DNA of 64,000 bases from Streptomyces cucumeris (GTDB taxonomy: Bacteria > Actinomycetota > Actinomycetes > Streptomycetales > Streptomycetaceae), in assembly GCF_024295805.1 (NCBI RefSeq), contig NZ_JANCLX010000021.1:22021-86020 (forward strand), read 5' to 3'. The stretch's first letter is position 1. Each line of letters opens with the position of its first letter. Below the pieces are notes generated by a model that did not search any database, had not been told where the DNA came from, and saw only the letters and a list, made by a program, of their open reading frames with translations. Shown in pieces: positions 7,964-15,289 of the stretch. The position numbers and the translations under genes were made by a program.

Positions 7964-8571
7964 ACACCCATGGACCGCGACGTGACGTCGGAACGCACCG
8001 GCCTCGGGCGGTGGCCCGCGGGCGGAATCCGCTGCGGCGCCGGTCGGACCGGATCCAGTCCTGGTGCACCGTGCTGTTCCTGCTGACGCTGGTGTGCGGG
8101 GTCCCGTTCGCCGCGCTGAGCGTGGCCGGCGCGGCGTACGACTCACAGCTACGGGTGGTGCACGCCGAGGAGGCGGCGCGCCACCGGGTCACCGCGCGGC
8201 TGGCCGAGGATCCGCCGGACGGACCGCGTGGGGCGGACGGGCCGTCGACCCGGCAGGCGCGGGTCCGCTGGACCGGCCCGGACGGCGCCCGCCACTCCGG
8301 CGTGGCCACGGTGACGGGCGGTACCCGGGCGGGGGACGCCGTACTGGTGTGGGTGGACCGCGCCGGTGCGCTGGTACGGGCCCCGGCCTCGGCCTCGACC
8401 GCGCGGACGGTGGGCTGGTTCACCGGCGCTCTGAGCGCCGCCGCGGGGCTCGCCCTCACCTGTGCCGCGCAGTCCCGGGTCCGGCGGGCGCTGGACCGCG
8501 GCCGGTACGCGCGGTGGGAGGCAGAGTGGAAGGAGGTGGAACCCGCGTGGTCCGGCAGGAACCGTCGCTGA
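7960..8571 (+). CDS. Rv1733c-like transmembrane protein
   Basis: This 203-aa protein has a basic N-terminal cytoplasmic segment and one membrane span at about 35-60 (CTVLFLLTLVCGVPFAALSV). An extracytoplasmic domain of about 110 residues follows, then a second span at about 150-172 (VGWFTGALSAAAGLALTCAA) and a charged tail. This two-span layout and length match the Streptomyces family related to mycobacterial Rv1733c, a conserved membrane protein of unknown function in the DosR dormancy regulon. The ATG at 7960 follows GGAGG at 7948. It lies directly downstream of the PabC-like gene and 53 bp before a DUF1876 gene, another family with DosR-regulon members. Confidence 0.75.
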   Translation: MNTHGPRRDVGTHRPRAVARGRNPLRRRSDRIQSWCTVLFLLTLVCGVPFAALSVAGAAYDSQLRVVHAEEAARHRVTARLAEDPPDGPRGADGPSTRQARVRWTGPDGARHSGVATVTGGTRAGDAVLVWVDRAGALVRAPASASTARTVGWFTGALSAAAGLALTCAAQSRVRRALDRGRYARWEAEWKEVEPAWSGRNRR

Positions 8572-8624
8572 TCCGGCCGGTGCCCGCGGGACCGGCGGAC
8601 GCAGGTGGAAGGTGAGGAGCGGAC

Positions 8625-8915
8625 ATGTCGCACACAGTGGAATGGCGGGTGCACCTCTTCCTCTTCGAGGACGAGGGCAGGACGAAGGCGCGGATCGAGC
8701 TGGACACCGGGGAGTCGGCGCTCACCGGGCGCGGGGTGGCGCGCTGCAACCCCGATGACGAGGACGTCCCGGCGATCGGTGACGAGCTGGCCGCGGGCCG
8801 GGCGCTGCACGACCTCGGGGAGCAACTGATGCGCGCCGCGGAGCACGACATCGAGCGGGTGGGCGCCCCTCCGGCGTCGCCCCGGCCGCGCCCGGGGTAC
8901 GGCTGGATCGCCTGA
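8625..8915 (+). CDS. DUF1876 domain protein (Rv2632c/Rv1738 family)
   Basis: This 96-aa cytosolic protein matches the small DUF1876 family: MSHTVEWRVHLFLFED, then a TKARIELDTG strand pair, and a C-terminal helix that includes IGDELAAGRALHDLGEQL. Mycobacterial Rv1738, a DosR-regulon member, has been likened in structure to ribosome hibernation factors; function in Streptomyces is not established. A GAGGAGCGGAC leader gives a good ribosome binding site. It sits 53 bp after the Rv1733c-like gene and is convergent with a GntR gene. A MITE-like hairpin occupies the gap. Confidence 0.8.
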   Translation: MSHTVEWRVHLFLFEDEGRTKARIELDTGESALTGRGVARCNPDDEDVPAIGDELAAGRALHDLGEQLMRAAEHDIERVGAPPASPRPRPGYGWIA

Positions 8916-8934
8916 CGGCGCAGGCGTACGGGCC

Positions 8935-9099
8935 AGGGCGTGTCCGCAAAGTCGCGTCGGATCAGCCCGCGGCGTCTGGTGCGTGCGATCGCAAGGCGGA
9001 GGGTCGTCCTCGTAGTGGGCCTACTCGGATGATCCCGACAACGCAGCGAGCGTGCGTGCCAGGCGTCGCGGGCCCGGCGGGACTTTGCGGACATGCCCT
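8935..9099. mobile_element. MITE-like 165-bp element with long terminal inverted repeats
   Basis: The ends are near-perfect inverted repeats: GGGCGTGTCCGCAAAGTC (8936-8953) and GACTTTGCGGACATGCCC (9081-9098), 17 of 18 matching. Pairing continues imperfectly inward (GCCCGCGGCGTCTGG against CCAGGCGTCGCGGGC), so the whole element can fold into one long hairpin. No coding capacity is visible. It fills the space between two convergent genes, and its right end overlaps the GntR stop codon (9098-9100). It resembles short non-autonomous elements scattered in Streptomyces genomes, but copy number cannot be judged here. No target duplication is obvious. Confidence 0.6.
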
Positions 9100-9781
9100 A
9101 GGGCGGGTCCTCGGCCGCCCCGGCGAGCAGGTCGAGCATCGCGCCCTCGGCGCGGGGCGCGTCCCGGTCCCGCACGGCCTCCAGCACCCGGCGGTGGCCG
9201 GGCACGGGGTCGCCGGTGTCGTCGCGGCCGCGCACCGGCCGGGCGGGGCCGTCCGGTGCGGGCGCCAGGACCAGTCCGAGCCGGGCGAGCAGTTCATTGC
9301 CGGTGGCGGTGTGCAGGGCGTGCTGGAAGGAGGCCGCCGCCTCCGCCTCCGCCGCGGGATCGCCGCGGCCCTGCTCCATGGCGGTCAGCGCCGCCTCCAG
9401 CGCGGCCAGGTCGGTGTCGCCACGGCGCAGCGCGGCGCGGTGGGCGGCGGCCGGGGCCACGGCGGCGCGGACATCGGTGAGGTCGCGCCACAGCCGTTCA
9501 CCGTCTCCCCCGGCCAGCCGCCAGCGGATCACATCGGCGTCCAGCAGGTTCCAGGCGGAGCGCGGGCGGACGAAGGTGCCGCGCTTCTGGCGCGCGTCGA
9601 TGAGTCCCTTCCCGGCGAGGACCTTCAGGGACTCGCGCATCACGGTGAGGCTGACGTCCAGCTCCGCGCCGAGGGCACGCACATCCAGGATCTCGCCCTC
9701 GGCGAGCGCTCCCGCGACGATCCGGGCGCCGAGCCGCTGGACCACCCGGCCGTGGACACCTCTGCCCGCGTAGGACGTCAT
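9098..9781 (-). CDS. GntR/FadR family transcriptional regulator
   Basis: This 227-aa regulator has an N-terminal winged helix (VVQRLGARIVAGALAEGE, LGAELDVSLTVMRESLK, RQKRGTFV) and a C-terminal FadR-type all-helical ligand domain (about 85-215) rich in Ala and Arg. Such proteins usually sense an organic acid or sugar metabolite. The ATG at 9781 is preceded by AGGAGGA on the complementary strand. It reads away from the phosphatase gene and from the MHS transporter/anmK pair 2.8 kb further on, which it could regulate, though that is only positional inference. Its stop codon lies inside the right end of the MITE-like element. Confidence 0.88.
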   Translation of the reverse strand: MTSYAGRGVHGRVVQRLGARIVAGALAEGEILDVRALGAELDVSLTVMRESLKVLAGKGLIDARQKRGTFVRPRSAWNLLDADVIRWRLAGGDGERLWRDLTDVRAAVAPAAAHRAALRRGDTDLAALEAALTAMEQGRGDPAAEAEAAASFQHALHTATGNELLARLGLVLAPAPDGPARPVRGRDDTGDPVPGHRRVLEAVRDRDAPRAEGAMLDLLAGAAEDPP

Positions 9782-10076
9782 GGGTGCGCTCCTCCTGCCC
9801 GCCCGCCCCACCCCGTACGGAATCGCCCGTACCACGCGTTATTTATGAATACATCCTGGCACCGGGACGGCGGGGGCGGCGACGGCCTCAGGGGATCGGT
9901 CACCGGATTAAATGTGAATTAACGGCATGCTGCCCGGCCCTCACTCCGGGATCCGGGAGCCGGGATGCGGGACCGGCGGCATGCACATCCGGCATATCCG
10001 CCTATTTCCGCTTAGCGTGGCAGGTGCGGAGTAAAATTACGCTTCACGTGCTGGAGGCAGAGCGAAAGCGGATCTC
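9782..10076. promoter_or_regulatory. Divergent promoter region, GntR gene / SpoIIE phosphatase gene
   Basis: The 295 bp include two AT-rich patches unusual for this sequence. One is around 9838-9854 (TTATTTATGAATAC) and one around 9907-9920 with TTAAATGTGAATTAA, an imperfect palindrome that would suit a GntR-type operator. A TAAAAT at 10032-10037 can serve as -10 for the rightward gene, although no good -35 is seen at the right distance. Confidence 0.4.
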
Positions 10077-12554
10077 ATGGGCGACAGCACCTTCCGCGGG
10101 TGGCCCCACCATCTCCCCGATCTGGTCTCCGAGGCCGTCGCCGTGGTCGATGAGCGGGGTGTCCTCACCGGCTGGAGCCTCGGGGCACACCGGCTGCTCG
10201 GGATTCCCGCGGAAGAGGCCGTCGGACGGCCCGCGGCCGGGCTGTTCGCGGACGGTGCCGAACCGCCGCACGGAGTAGCGGCGTACACGGCGCCCGGGGG
10301 AAGAGCGGCCGTACTGCGCCACCACGACGGCGGCGAGATACCCGTCGTGCTGTGGGCGCAGCCGTGGGCCCCCGGTGACGGGGGCCGCCACTGGCTGGTG
10401 CAGGCGACCCGCGAGGAGGCGATACGGCGGCAGGACGTCGGCCGGGCGCTGCTGGACAGCCTCGGCACGGACGCGCCGGTCGCCATGAGCGTCTACGACA
10501 CCGACTGCCGCTGTCTGATGCAGAACGCCGCCCTGCGCAGGCTGAGCGGTCTCACCGACGAGGAGCGCATGGGCCGGACCCTCCGGGAGTCCCTGCCGGA
10601 CCTGGAGGTCACGGAGATGGAGGCGCTCCAGCGGCGGGTGCTCGGGGGCGGCAGCCCGGTGGGGGACGTGGAGGTGCACGGCCGGGTACCGGCCGACCCC
10701 GGCCGGGAGCACTCCTGGTGCAACTCCGTCTTCCCTCTGAAGGACCGCTCCGGGGATGTCTTCGCCGTCTGCCACGCGGTGGTCGACGTGACCGCGCAGG
10801 CCCGCGCCCGGGAGCGGCTGGCGGTGCTCAACGACGCAAGCGCCAGTATCGGCAGCACCCTGGACCTGCTGCACACCGCCCAGGAACTGGCGGACGTGGC
10901 CGTGCCCCGGCTCGCCGACTTCGCCTGCGTCGATCTGATCGACTCCGTCTTCGAGGGCGAGGAGCCGCCGTCCGGCCCGGTGACCCGGGAGACCGCGTTC
11001 CGCCGCGCCGCCCACCGCTCCATCGTGCCGGGCTCCCCGGAGGCGGTGGCCGAGGTGGAGGACGTGGACGTCCACGCCTCCGCCCCCAACTCCCCCTTCG
11101 CCCGCGCGCTCGCCACCGGGCAGCCGGTGCTGGAGTCCGCGAACGGCCCGGGGCCGGTCCCCGCCTGGCTCGCCGACGATCCCGCGCGGGCCGCGGGCAT
11201 CCGGGTGTGGGGCATCCACTCCTGGATGGTGGTCCCGGTGCGGGCGCGCGGCAGCACGCTCGGGGTGGCGGTGTTCCTGCGCCGTCAGCGCCCCGAGCCG
11301 TTCGAGGAGGACGACCTGCTGCTGGCCGACGAGATCGTGGCGCGGGCCGCGGTCTGCATCGACAACGCCCGCCGCTACACCCGGGAGCGCGGTACGGCCC
11401 TCGCCCTCCAGCGCAGTCTGCTCCCCCAGCGGCTGCCCGCGCAGGCGGCCGTGGAGGCTGCCTCGCGCTATCTGCCCGCGAGCGGCCGGACCGGGGTCGG
11501 CGGCGACTGGTTCGATGTGATCTCGCTGTCCGGGGCCCGGGTGGCACTGGTGGTGGGGGACGTGGTGGGGCACGGGATGAAGGCGGCCGTCACCATGGGG
11601 CGGCTGCGCACCGCGGTGCGCACCCTGGCCGACCTCGACCTCCCGCCGGACGATCTGCTCACCCATGTGGACGCCCATGTGCGGCGGCTGATCGCGGAAC
11701 AGGCCGATGAGCACCAGGACTTCGCCGAGGCGGGGCGGCCGCCCGCCGAACCGGCCATCGACACCTGGGCGTTCGGGGCCACCTGTGTCTACGCGGTCTA
11801 CGACCCCGTCACCCGGTGCTGCACCTTCGCCCGCGCCGGACACCCGCCGCCCGCCCTGGTCCTCCCCGACGGCCGGACCCGGTTCCTGGACTCCGCCGGA
11901 GGACCGCCCCTGGGGGTGGGCGGCCATCCGTTCGAGCGGGCGGAGGTCGAACTGCCCGACCGCAGCATGCTCGTGCTCTACACCGACGGCCTGGTGGAGT
12001 CCCGGGACCATGACATCGACGCCGGTCTGGAGCGGCTGCGGGGCGCCCTGGACGACGGCTGCCACGAGCTGTCGCTGGACTCGGTGTGCGACGCGGTGGT
12101 GAACGGACTGCTCCCCGAGCATCCGCCCGATGACGTGGCCCTGCTGGTGGCCCGTACCCGGGCGCTGGACGACGACCGCTGCGCCTCCTGGGAGCTGCCC
12201 CCGAAGCCCGCGATCGTCTCCCGGGCCCGCTCCTTCGTCGCCCAGCAGCTGGCCCAGTGGGAGCTGGGCCATCTGGTGCACACCACCCAGCTGATGGTCA
12301 GCGAACTGGTGACCAACGCGATCCTGCACGCCGGCGGTCCGGTCAAGCTGCGGCTGGTCAGGAACGAGACCCTCATCTGCGAAGTGTCCGACAGCAGCGC
12401 CGCCGCCCCGCATCTGCGCCGGGCCGGACGGCTGGACGAGGGCGGACGCGGTCTGTTCCTCGTCGCCCAGCTCAGCAGGCGGTGGGGCACCCGGTACGCC
12501 GGGGACCGCAAGACGGTCTGGGCGGAACAGCCGCTGGAGGTCCCCGAGCCGTAA
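10077..12554 (+). CDS. Multidomain PP2C (SpoIIE/RsbU) phosphatase with PAS, GAF and HATPase domains
   Basis: This is an 825-aa signalling protein. Residues about 10-110 and 125-240 are PAS-like sensor domains. About 245-440 is a GAF-like domain. About 455-690 is a SpoIIE-type PP2C phosphatase (GVGGDWFDV, VGDVVGHGMKAA, FARAGHPPPALV, LVLYTDGLVESRD). About 700-820 is an HATPase_c anti-sigma-type kinase domain (MVSELVTNAILHAGG, DEGGRGLFLVAQL). Such proteins act in partner-switching circuits that release stress or sporulation sigma factors by controlling anti-sigma-factor antagonists. The ATG at 10077 has only AAAGCGGA upstream, so the start is moderately sure. A second protein of similar design lies at 18774-20726. 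Confidence 0.9.
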   Translation: MGDSTFRGWPHHLPDLVSEAVAVVDERGVLTGWSLGAHRLLGIPAEEAVGRPAAGLFADGAEPPHGVAAYTAPGGRAAVLRHHDGGEIPVVLWAQPWAPGDGGRHWLVQATREEAIRRQDVGRALLDSLGTDAPVAMSVYDTDCRCLMQNAALRRLSGLTDEERMGRTLRESLPDLEVTEMEALQRRVLGGGSPVGDVEVHGRVPADPGREHSWCNSVFPLKDRSGDVFAVCHAVVDVTAQARARERLAVLNDASASIGSTLDLLHTAQELADVAVPRLADFACVDLIDSVFEGEEPPSGPVTRETAFRRAAHRSIVPGSPEAVAEVEDVDVHASAPNSPFARALATGQPVLESANGPGPVPAWLADDPARAAGIRVWGIHSWMVVPVRARGSTLGVAVFLRRQRPEPFEEDDLLLADEIVARAAVCIDNARRYTRERGTALALQRSLLPQRLPAQAAVEAASRYLPASGRTGVGGDWFDVISLSGARVALVVGDVVGHGMKAAVTMGRLRTAVRTLADLDLPPDDLLTHVDAHVRRLIAEQADEHQDFAEAGRPPAEPAIDTWAFGATCVYAVYDPVTRCCTFARAGHPPPALVLPDGRTRFLDSAGGPPLGVGGHPFERAEVELPDRSMLVLYTDGLVESRDHDIDAGLERLRGALDDGCHELSLDSVCDAVVNGLLPEHPPDDVALLVARTRALDDDRCASWELPPKPAIVSRARSFVAQQLAQWELGHLVHTTQLMVSELVTNAILHAGGPVKLRLVRNETLICEVSDSSAAAPHLRRAGRLDEGGRGLFLVAQLSRRWGTRYAGDRKTVWAEQPLEVPEP

Positions 12555-12621
12555 CCACCGCCGTCACGGGGTACCCACTCCACGTCCCCCGCCCGGCGGT
12601 GTACGGCTGAAAGGGCCCGAT

Positions 12622-14022
12622 GTGACCAGTCCCCTCCCCGACCCGGCCGGTTCCCTCCCGCACCGCACCGGGCCCGGCCGTCCGGTGCCCGCGCCCGCTC
12701 CGCGCCGCGCGCTGGTGGCCGGTTCGGTCGGCAACCTCATCGAGTGGTACGAGTTCGGCGTCTACGGCTACTTCGCGACCGTCATCGCCGCCAACTTCTT
12801 CACCCCCAGCGGCGGGAGCGAGGCCGAGGGTCTGGTCAAGACCTACGCCTCGTTCGGGCTCGCCTTCTTCTTCCGGCCCCTGGGCGCCGCGCTGTTCGGA
12901 CGGGTCGGCGACCGGATCGGCCGCCGTCCCACGCTGATCCTGGTGCTGCTGCTGATGACCGGCGCCACCACACTGATCGGTCTGCTGCCCACCTACGCCA
13001 CGGTGGGCGCCGCCGCCCCGTGGCTGCTGACACTGCTGCGGGTGGTCCAGGGCCTGTCCGCGGGCGGGGAGTTCGGCGGCGCGGTGTCGCTGATGACGGA
13101 GTTCGCGCCGCCGGGCCGCCGGGGGCTGTACGGGGCGTGGCAGTCGTTCACGGTGGCGCTGGGACTGCTCGCGGGGGCCGGCGCCGCGGCGGTGCTGGCC
13201 ACCGTGCTCGATGAGCGCGCGCTCCACGACTGGGGGTGGCGGCTGCCGTTCCTGCTCACCCTGCCGCTGGGGCTCGCCGCGCTGTGGCTGCGGCTGAGAC
13301 TGGAGGAGACCCCGTCCTTCCGGGCCGCGCCCGCGGTGGCACCGGCCGAGGCGAGAGCGGACCGGAAGGAGGTGGCGCGCGCCGTCGTGCTGGGGGCCGG
13401 ACGGGTCATGGGCTGGGCCGCGGCCGGTTACACCTTCCTGGTCGTCATGCCCTCCTACCTCCAGAGCACCCTGGACGCCTCGTTCCGGCAGGCGCTGGTC
13501 GCCACCGTGGTGGCCAATGTGGGGTTCGCCCTGTCCATCCTCCCGGCGGGGCTGCTCAGCGACCGGATCGGACGGCGTCCGGTGATGCTCACCGGGGCGG
13601 CCCTGGTGGCCATGCTCGCCTTCCCGCTGCTCGACCTGGTCCAGGATCCGCACGGTTCGGCCGTGGTCCGCGGAGCCGCCGTCTTCGTGGCGGGCGCCGC
13701 CGTCGGGCTGATGGCCGGACCCGGTCCGGCGATGCTCGCCGAGATGTTCCCGACCCGGGTCCGCTGCACCGGGCTGGGGCTCGCCTACGCGCTGTCGAAC
13801 GCGGTGTTCTCCGGATGCGCGGGGCTCATCATCACCGAGGCCGTCCAGCAGACCGGCGACGCGGACATCCCCGCGTACTACGTGACGGTCACCTGCGCCG
13901 TCAGTCTGCTCGCCCTGCTCGGGCTGCGCGGCGACCACCACCGCGGGGCGCTGCGCGAGACCACCGGGACACCGCGCGACCCCGGAACACCACGGACACC
14001 GAAGGAGACGTCATGCGGGTGA
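12622..14022 (+). CDS. MHS-family major facilitator transporter
   Basis: This 466-aa, 12-span membrane protein is of the metabolite:H+ symporter type (ProP/KgtP relatives). It shows the family hallmark GNLIEWYEFGVYGYFA in span 1, the loop motif GRVGDRIGRRPT, QGLSAGGEFGGA in span 4/5, and a second DRIGRRPV in the C-half. The GTG at 12622 follows AAAGGG. The last 10 bases overlap the anmK start, so transporter and kinase are co-translated. Pairing with anhydro-N-acetylmuramate kinase suggests uptake of a cell-wall sugar or lactyl-type acid. That substrate is inferred from context only. Confidence 0.85.
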   Translation: MTSPLPDPAGSLPHRTGPGRPVPAPAPRRALVAGSVGNLIEWYEFGVYGYFATVIAANFFTPSGGSEAEGLVKTYASFGLAFFFRPLGAALFGRVGDRIGRRPTLILVLLLMTGATTLIGLLPTYATVGAAAPWLLTLLRVVQGLSAGGEFGGAVSLMTEFAPPGRRGLYGAWQSFTVALGLLAGAGAAAVLATVLDERALHDWGWRLPFLLTLPLGLAALWLRLRLEETPSFRAAPAVAPAEARADRKEVARAVVLGAGRVMGWAAAGYTFLVVMPSYLQSTLDASFRQALVATVVANVGFALSILPAGLLSDRIGRRPVMLTGAALVAMLAFPLLDLVQDPHGSAVVRGAAVFVAGAAVGLMAGPGPAMLAEMFPTRVRCTGLGLAYALSNAVFSGCAGLIITEAVQQTGDADIPAYYVTVTCAVSLLALLGLRGDHHRGALRETTGTPRDPGTPRTPKETSCG

Positions 14023-15185
14023 TCGGACTGATGTCGGGGACCTCCCACGATGCGATCGACGCCGCGGCCGCCGATCTCGTCCTCGACGGCGACACCCTGA
14101 TCCTGGCCCCGCTGGGACTGGTCAGCGATCCCTATCCGGACGCGCTGCGCGGTGCGCTGCGGGCCGCGCTGCCACCGTCGGCGACCACCATGGAGGAGGT
14201 GTGCGCGCTGGACACCCGGATCGGCCAGGCGTTCGCGGCGCTCGCCGCGCGGGCCGCCCGGGAGCTGTGCGGCGGGCGGGCGGACCTCATCGCCTCGCAC
14301 GGCCAGACCGTGTACCACTGGGTGGCGGACGGCCGGGCACTGGGCACCCTGCAACTGGGCCGGTCCGCCTGGATCGCCGAGGCCACCGGGGTACCGGTCG
14401 TCTCCGATCTGCGCTCCCGGGACATCGCCGCGGGCGGTCAGGGCGCCCCGCTGGTGAGCCTGGTGGACGCGCTGTGGCTGAACGGACGGCCCGGGGTGTG
14501 CGCCGCGCTGAACCTCGGCGGTATCGCCAATCTGACCGCGGTGCCCAAGGGCGGCGCACCGCTGGCCTTCGACACCGGCCCGGGGAACGCCCTCATCGAC
14601 GCGGCCGCCACGGAGCTGACCGGGGGCCGGCTCGACCATGACGCGGACGGCGCGATGGCGGCGCGCGGCACGGTCCACCCGGGACTGCTCGGGCGGCTGC
14701 TGACGGAGCCGTACTACGCCCGCTCCGCGCCCAAGACCACCGGGAAGGAGCTGTTCCACCCGGCGTACCTGCGGGCCGCCCTGGCCGAGGCCGGTCCGGT
14801 CGCGGCGGATGACGTCCTGGCCACGGTCACGGAGCTGACGGCCCGTACGGTGGCGGACGCGGTCCGGTCGGTGCACGCCACCGAGGTGATCGCCTCCGGG
14901 GGCGGCGTCCGCAACCCCGTGCTGATGGCGGCGCTGGACCGGGCCCTGGACGGGATCGCGCTGCGGTGTTCCGACGACCTCGGCCTCCCGGCGGACGCGA
15001 AGGAGGCGTACGCGTTCGCCGTGCTGGGCTTCCTGACCGCCCATGGACTGCCGGGCACCGCGCCCGGATGCACCGGCGCACACCATCCGAGCCTGCTGGG
15101 CTCGCTCACCCCGGGGCGGCGTCCGCTGCGGCTGCCGGAGCCCGCCCGGAACGCGCCGTCCCGGCTGGAGATCTTCCGGCGCTGA
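14013..15185 (+). CDS. anmK: Anhydro-N-acetylmuramic acid kinase
   Basis: This 390-aa kinase of the ASKHA fold converts 1,6-anhydro-MurNAc to MurNAc-6-phosphate in peptidoglycan recycling. Signatures present are IGLMSGTSHDAIDAA at the N-terminus, ASHGQTVYH, LNLGGIANLT, FDTGPGNALID and ASGGGVRNPVLM. A GAAGGAGA site (14001-14008) precedes the ATG at 14013, inside the end of the transporter gene. The product would enter amino-sugar metabolism through a MurQ-type etherase, which is not in this window. Length and motifs are complete, so it is presumably active in the cytosol. Confidence 0.93.
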   Translation: MRVIGLMSGTSHDAIDAAAADLVLDGDTLILAPLGLVSDPYPDALRGALRAALPPSATTMEEVCALDTRIGQAFAALAARAARELCGGRADLIASHGQTVYHWVADGRALGTLQLGRSAWIAEATGVPVVSDLRSRDIAAGGQGAPLVSLVDALWLNGRPGVCAALNLGGIANLTAVPKGGAPLAFDTGPGNALIDAAATELTGGRLDHDADGAMAARGTVHPGLLGRLLTEPYYARSAPKTTGKELFHPAYLRAALAEAGPVAADDVLATVTELTARTVADAVRSVHATEVIASGGGVRNPVLMAALDRALDGIALRCSDDLGLPADAKEAYAFAVLGFLTAHGLPGTAPGCTGAHHPSLLGSLTPGRRPLRLPEPARNAPSRLEIFRR

Positions 15186-15289
15186 CCCTCCGGAACCGGA
15201 TGTCCGGAGCACAGACCGGATCAGAATGGGTGAACGCGGGTAAACTCAGCGTAGTTGACGGGGGGCGGGGGCGCGTGGGGGAATCGGGG

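Noticed and set aside
15275..15289. GTG 15275 as start of the STAND-like protein
   Set aside because: It has no better ribosome binding site than ATG 15290 and adds only five residues; kept as an alternative, not chosen.
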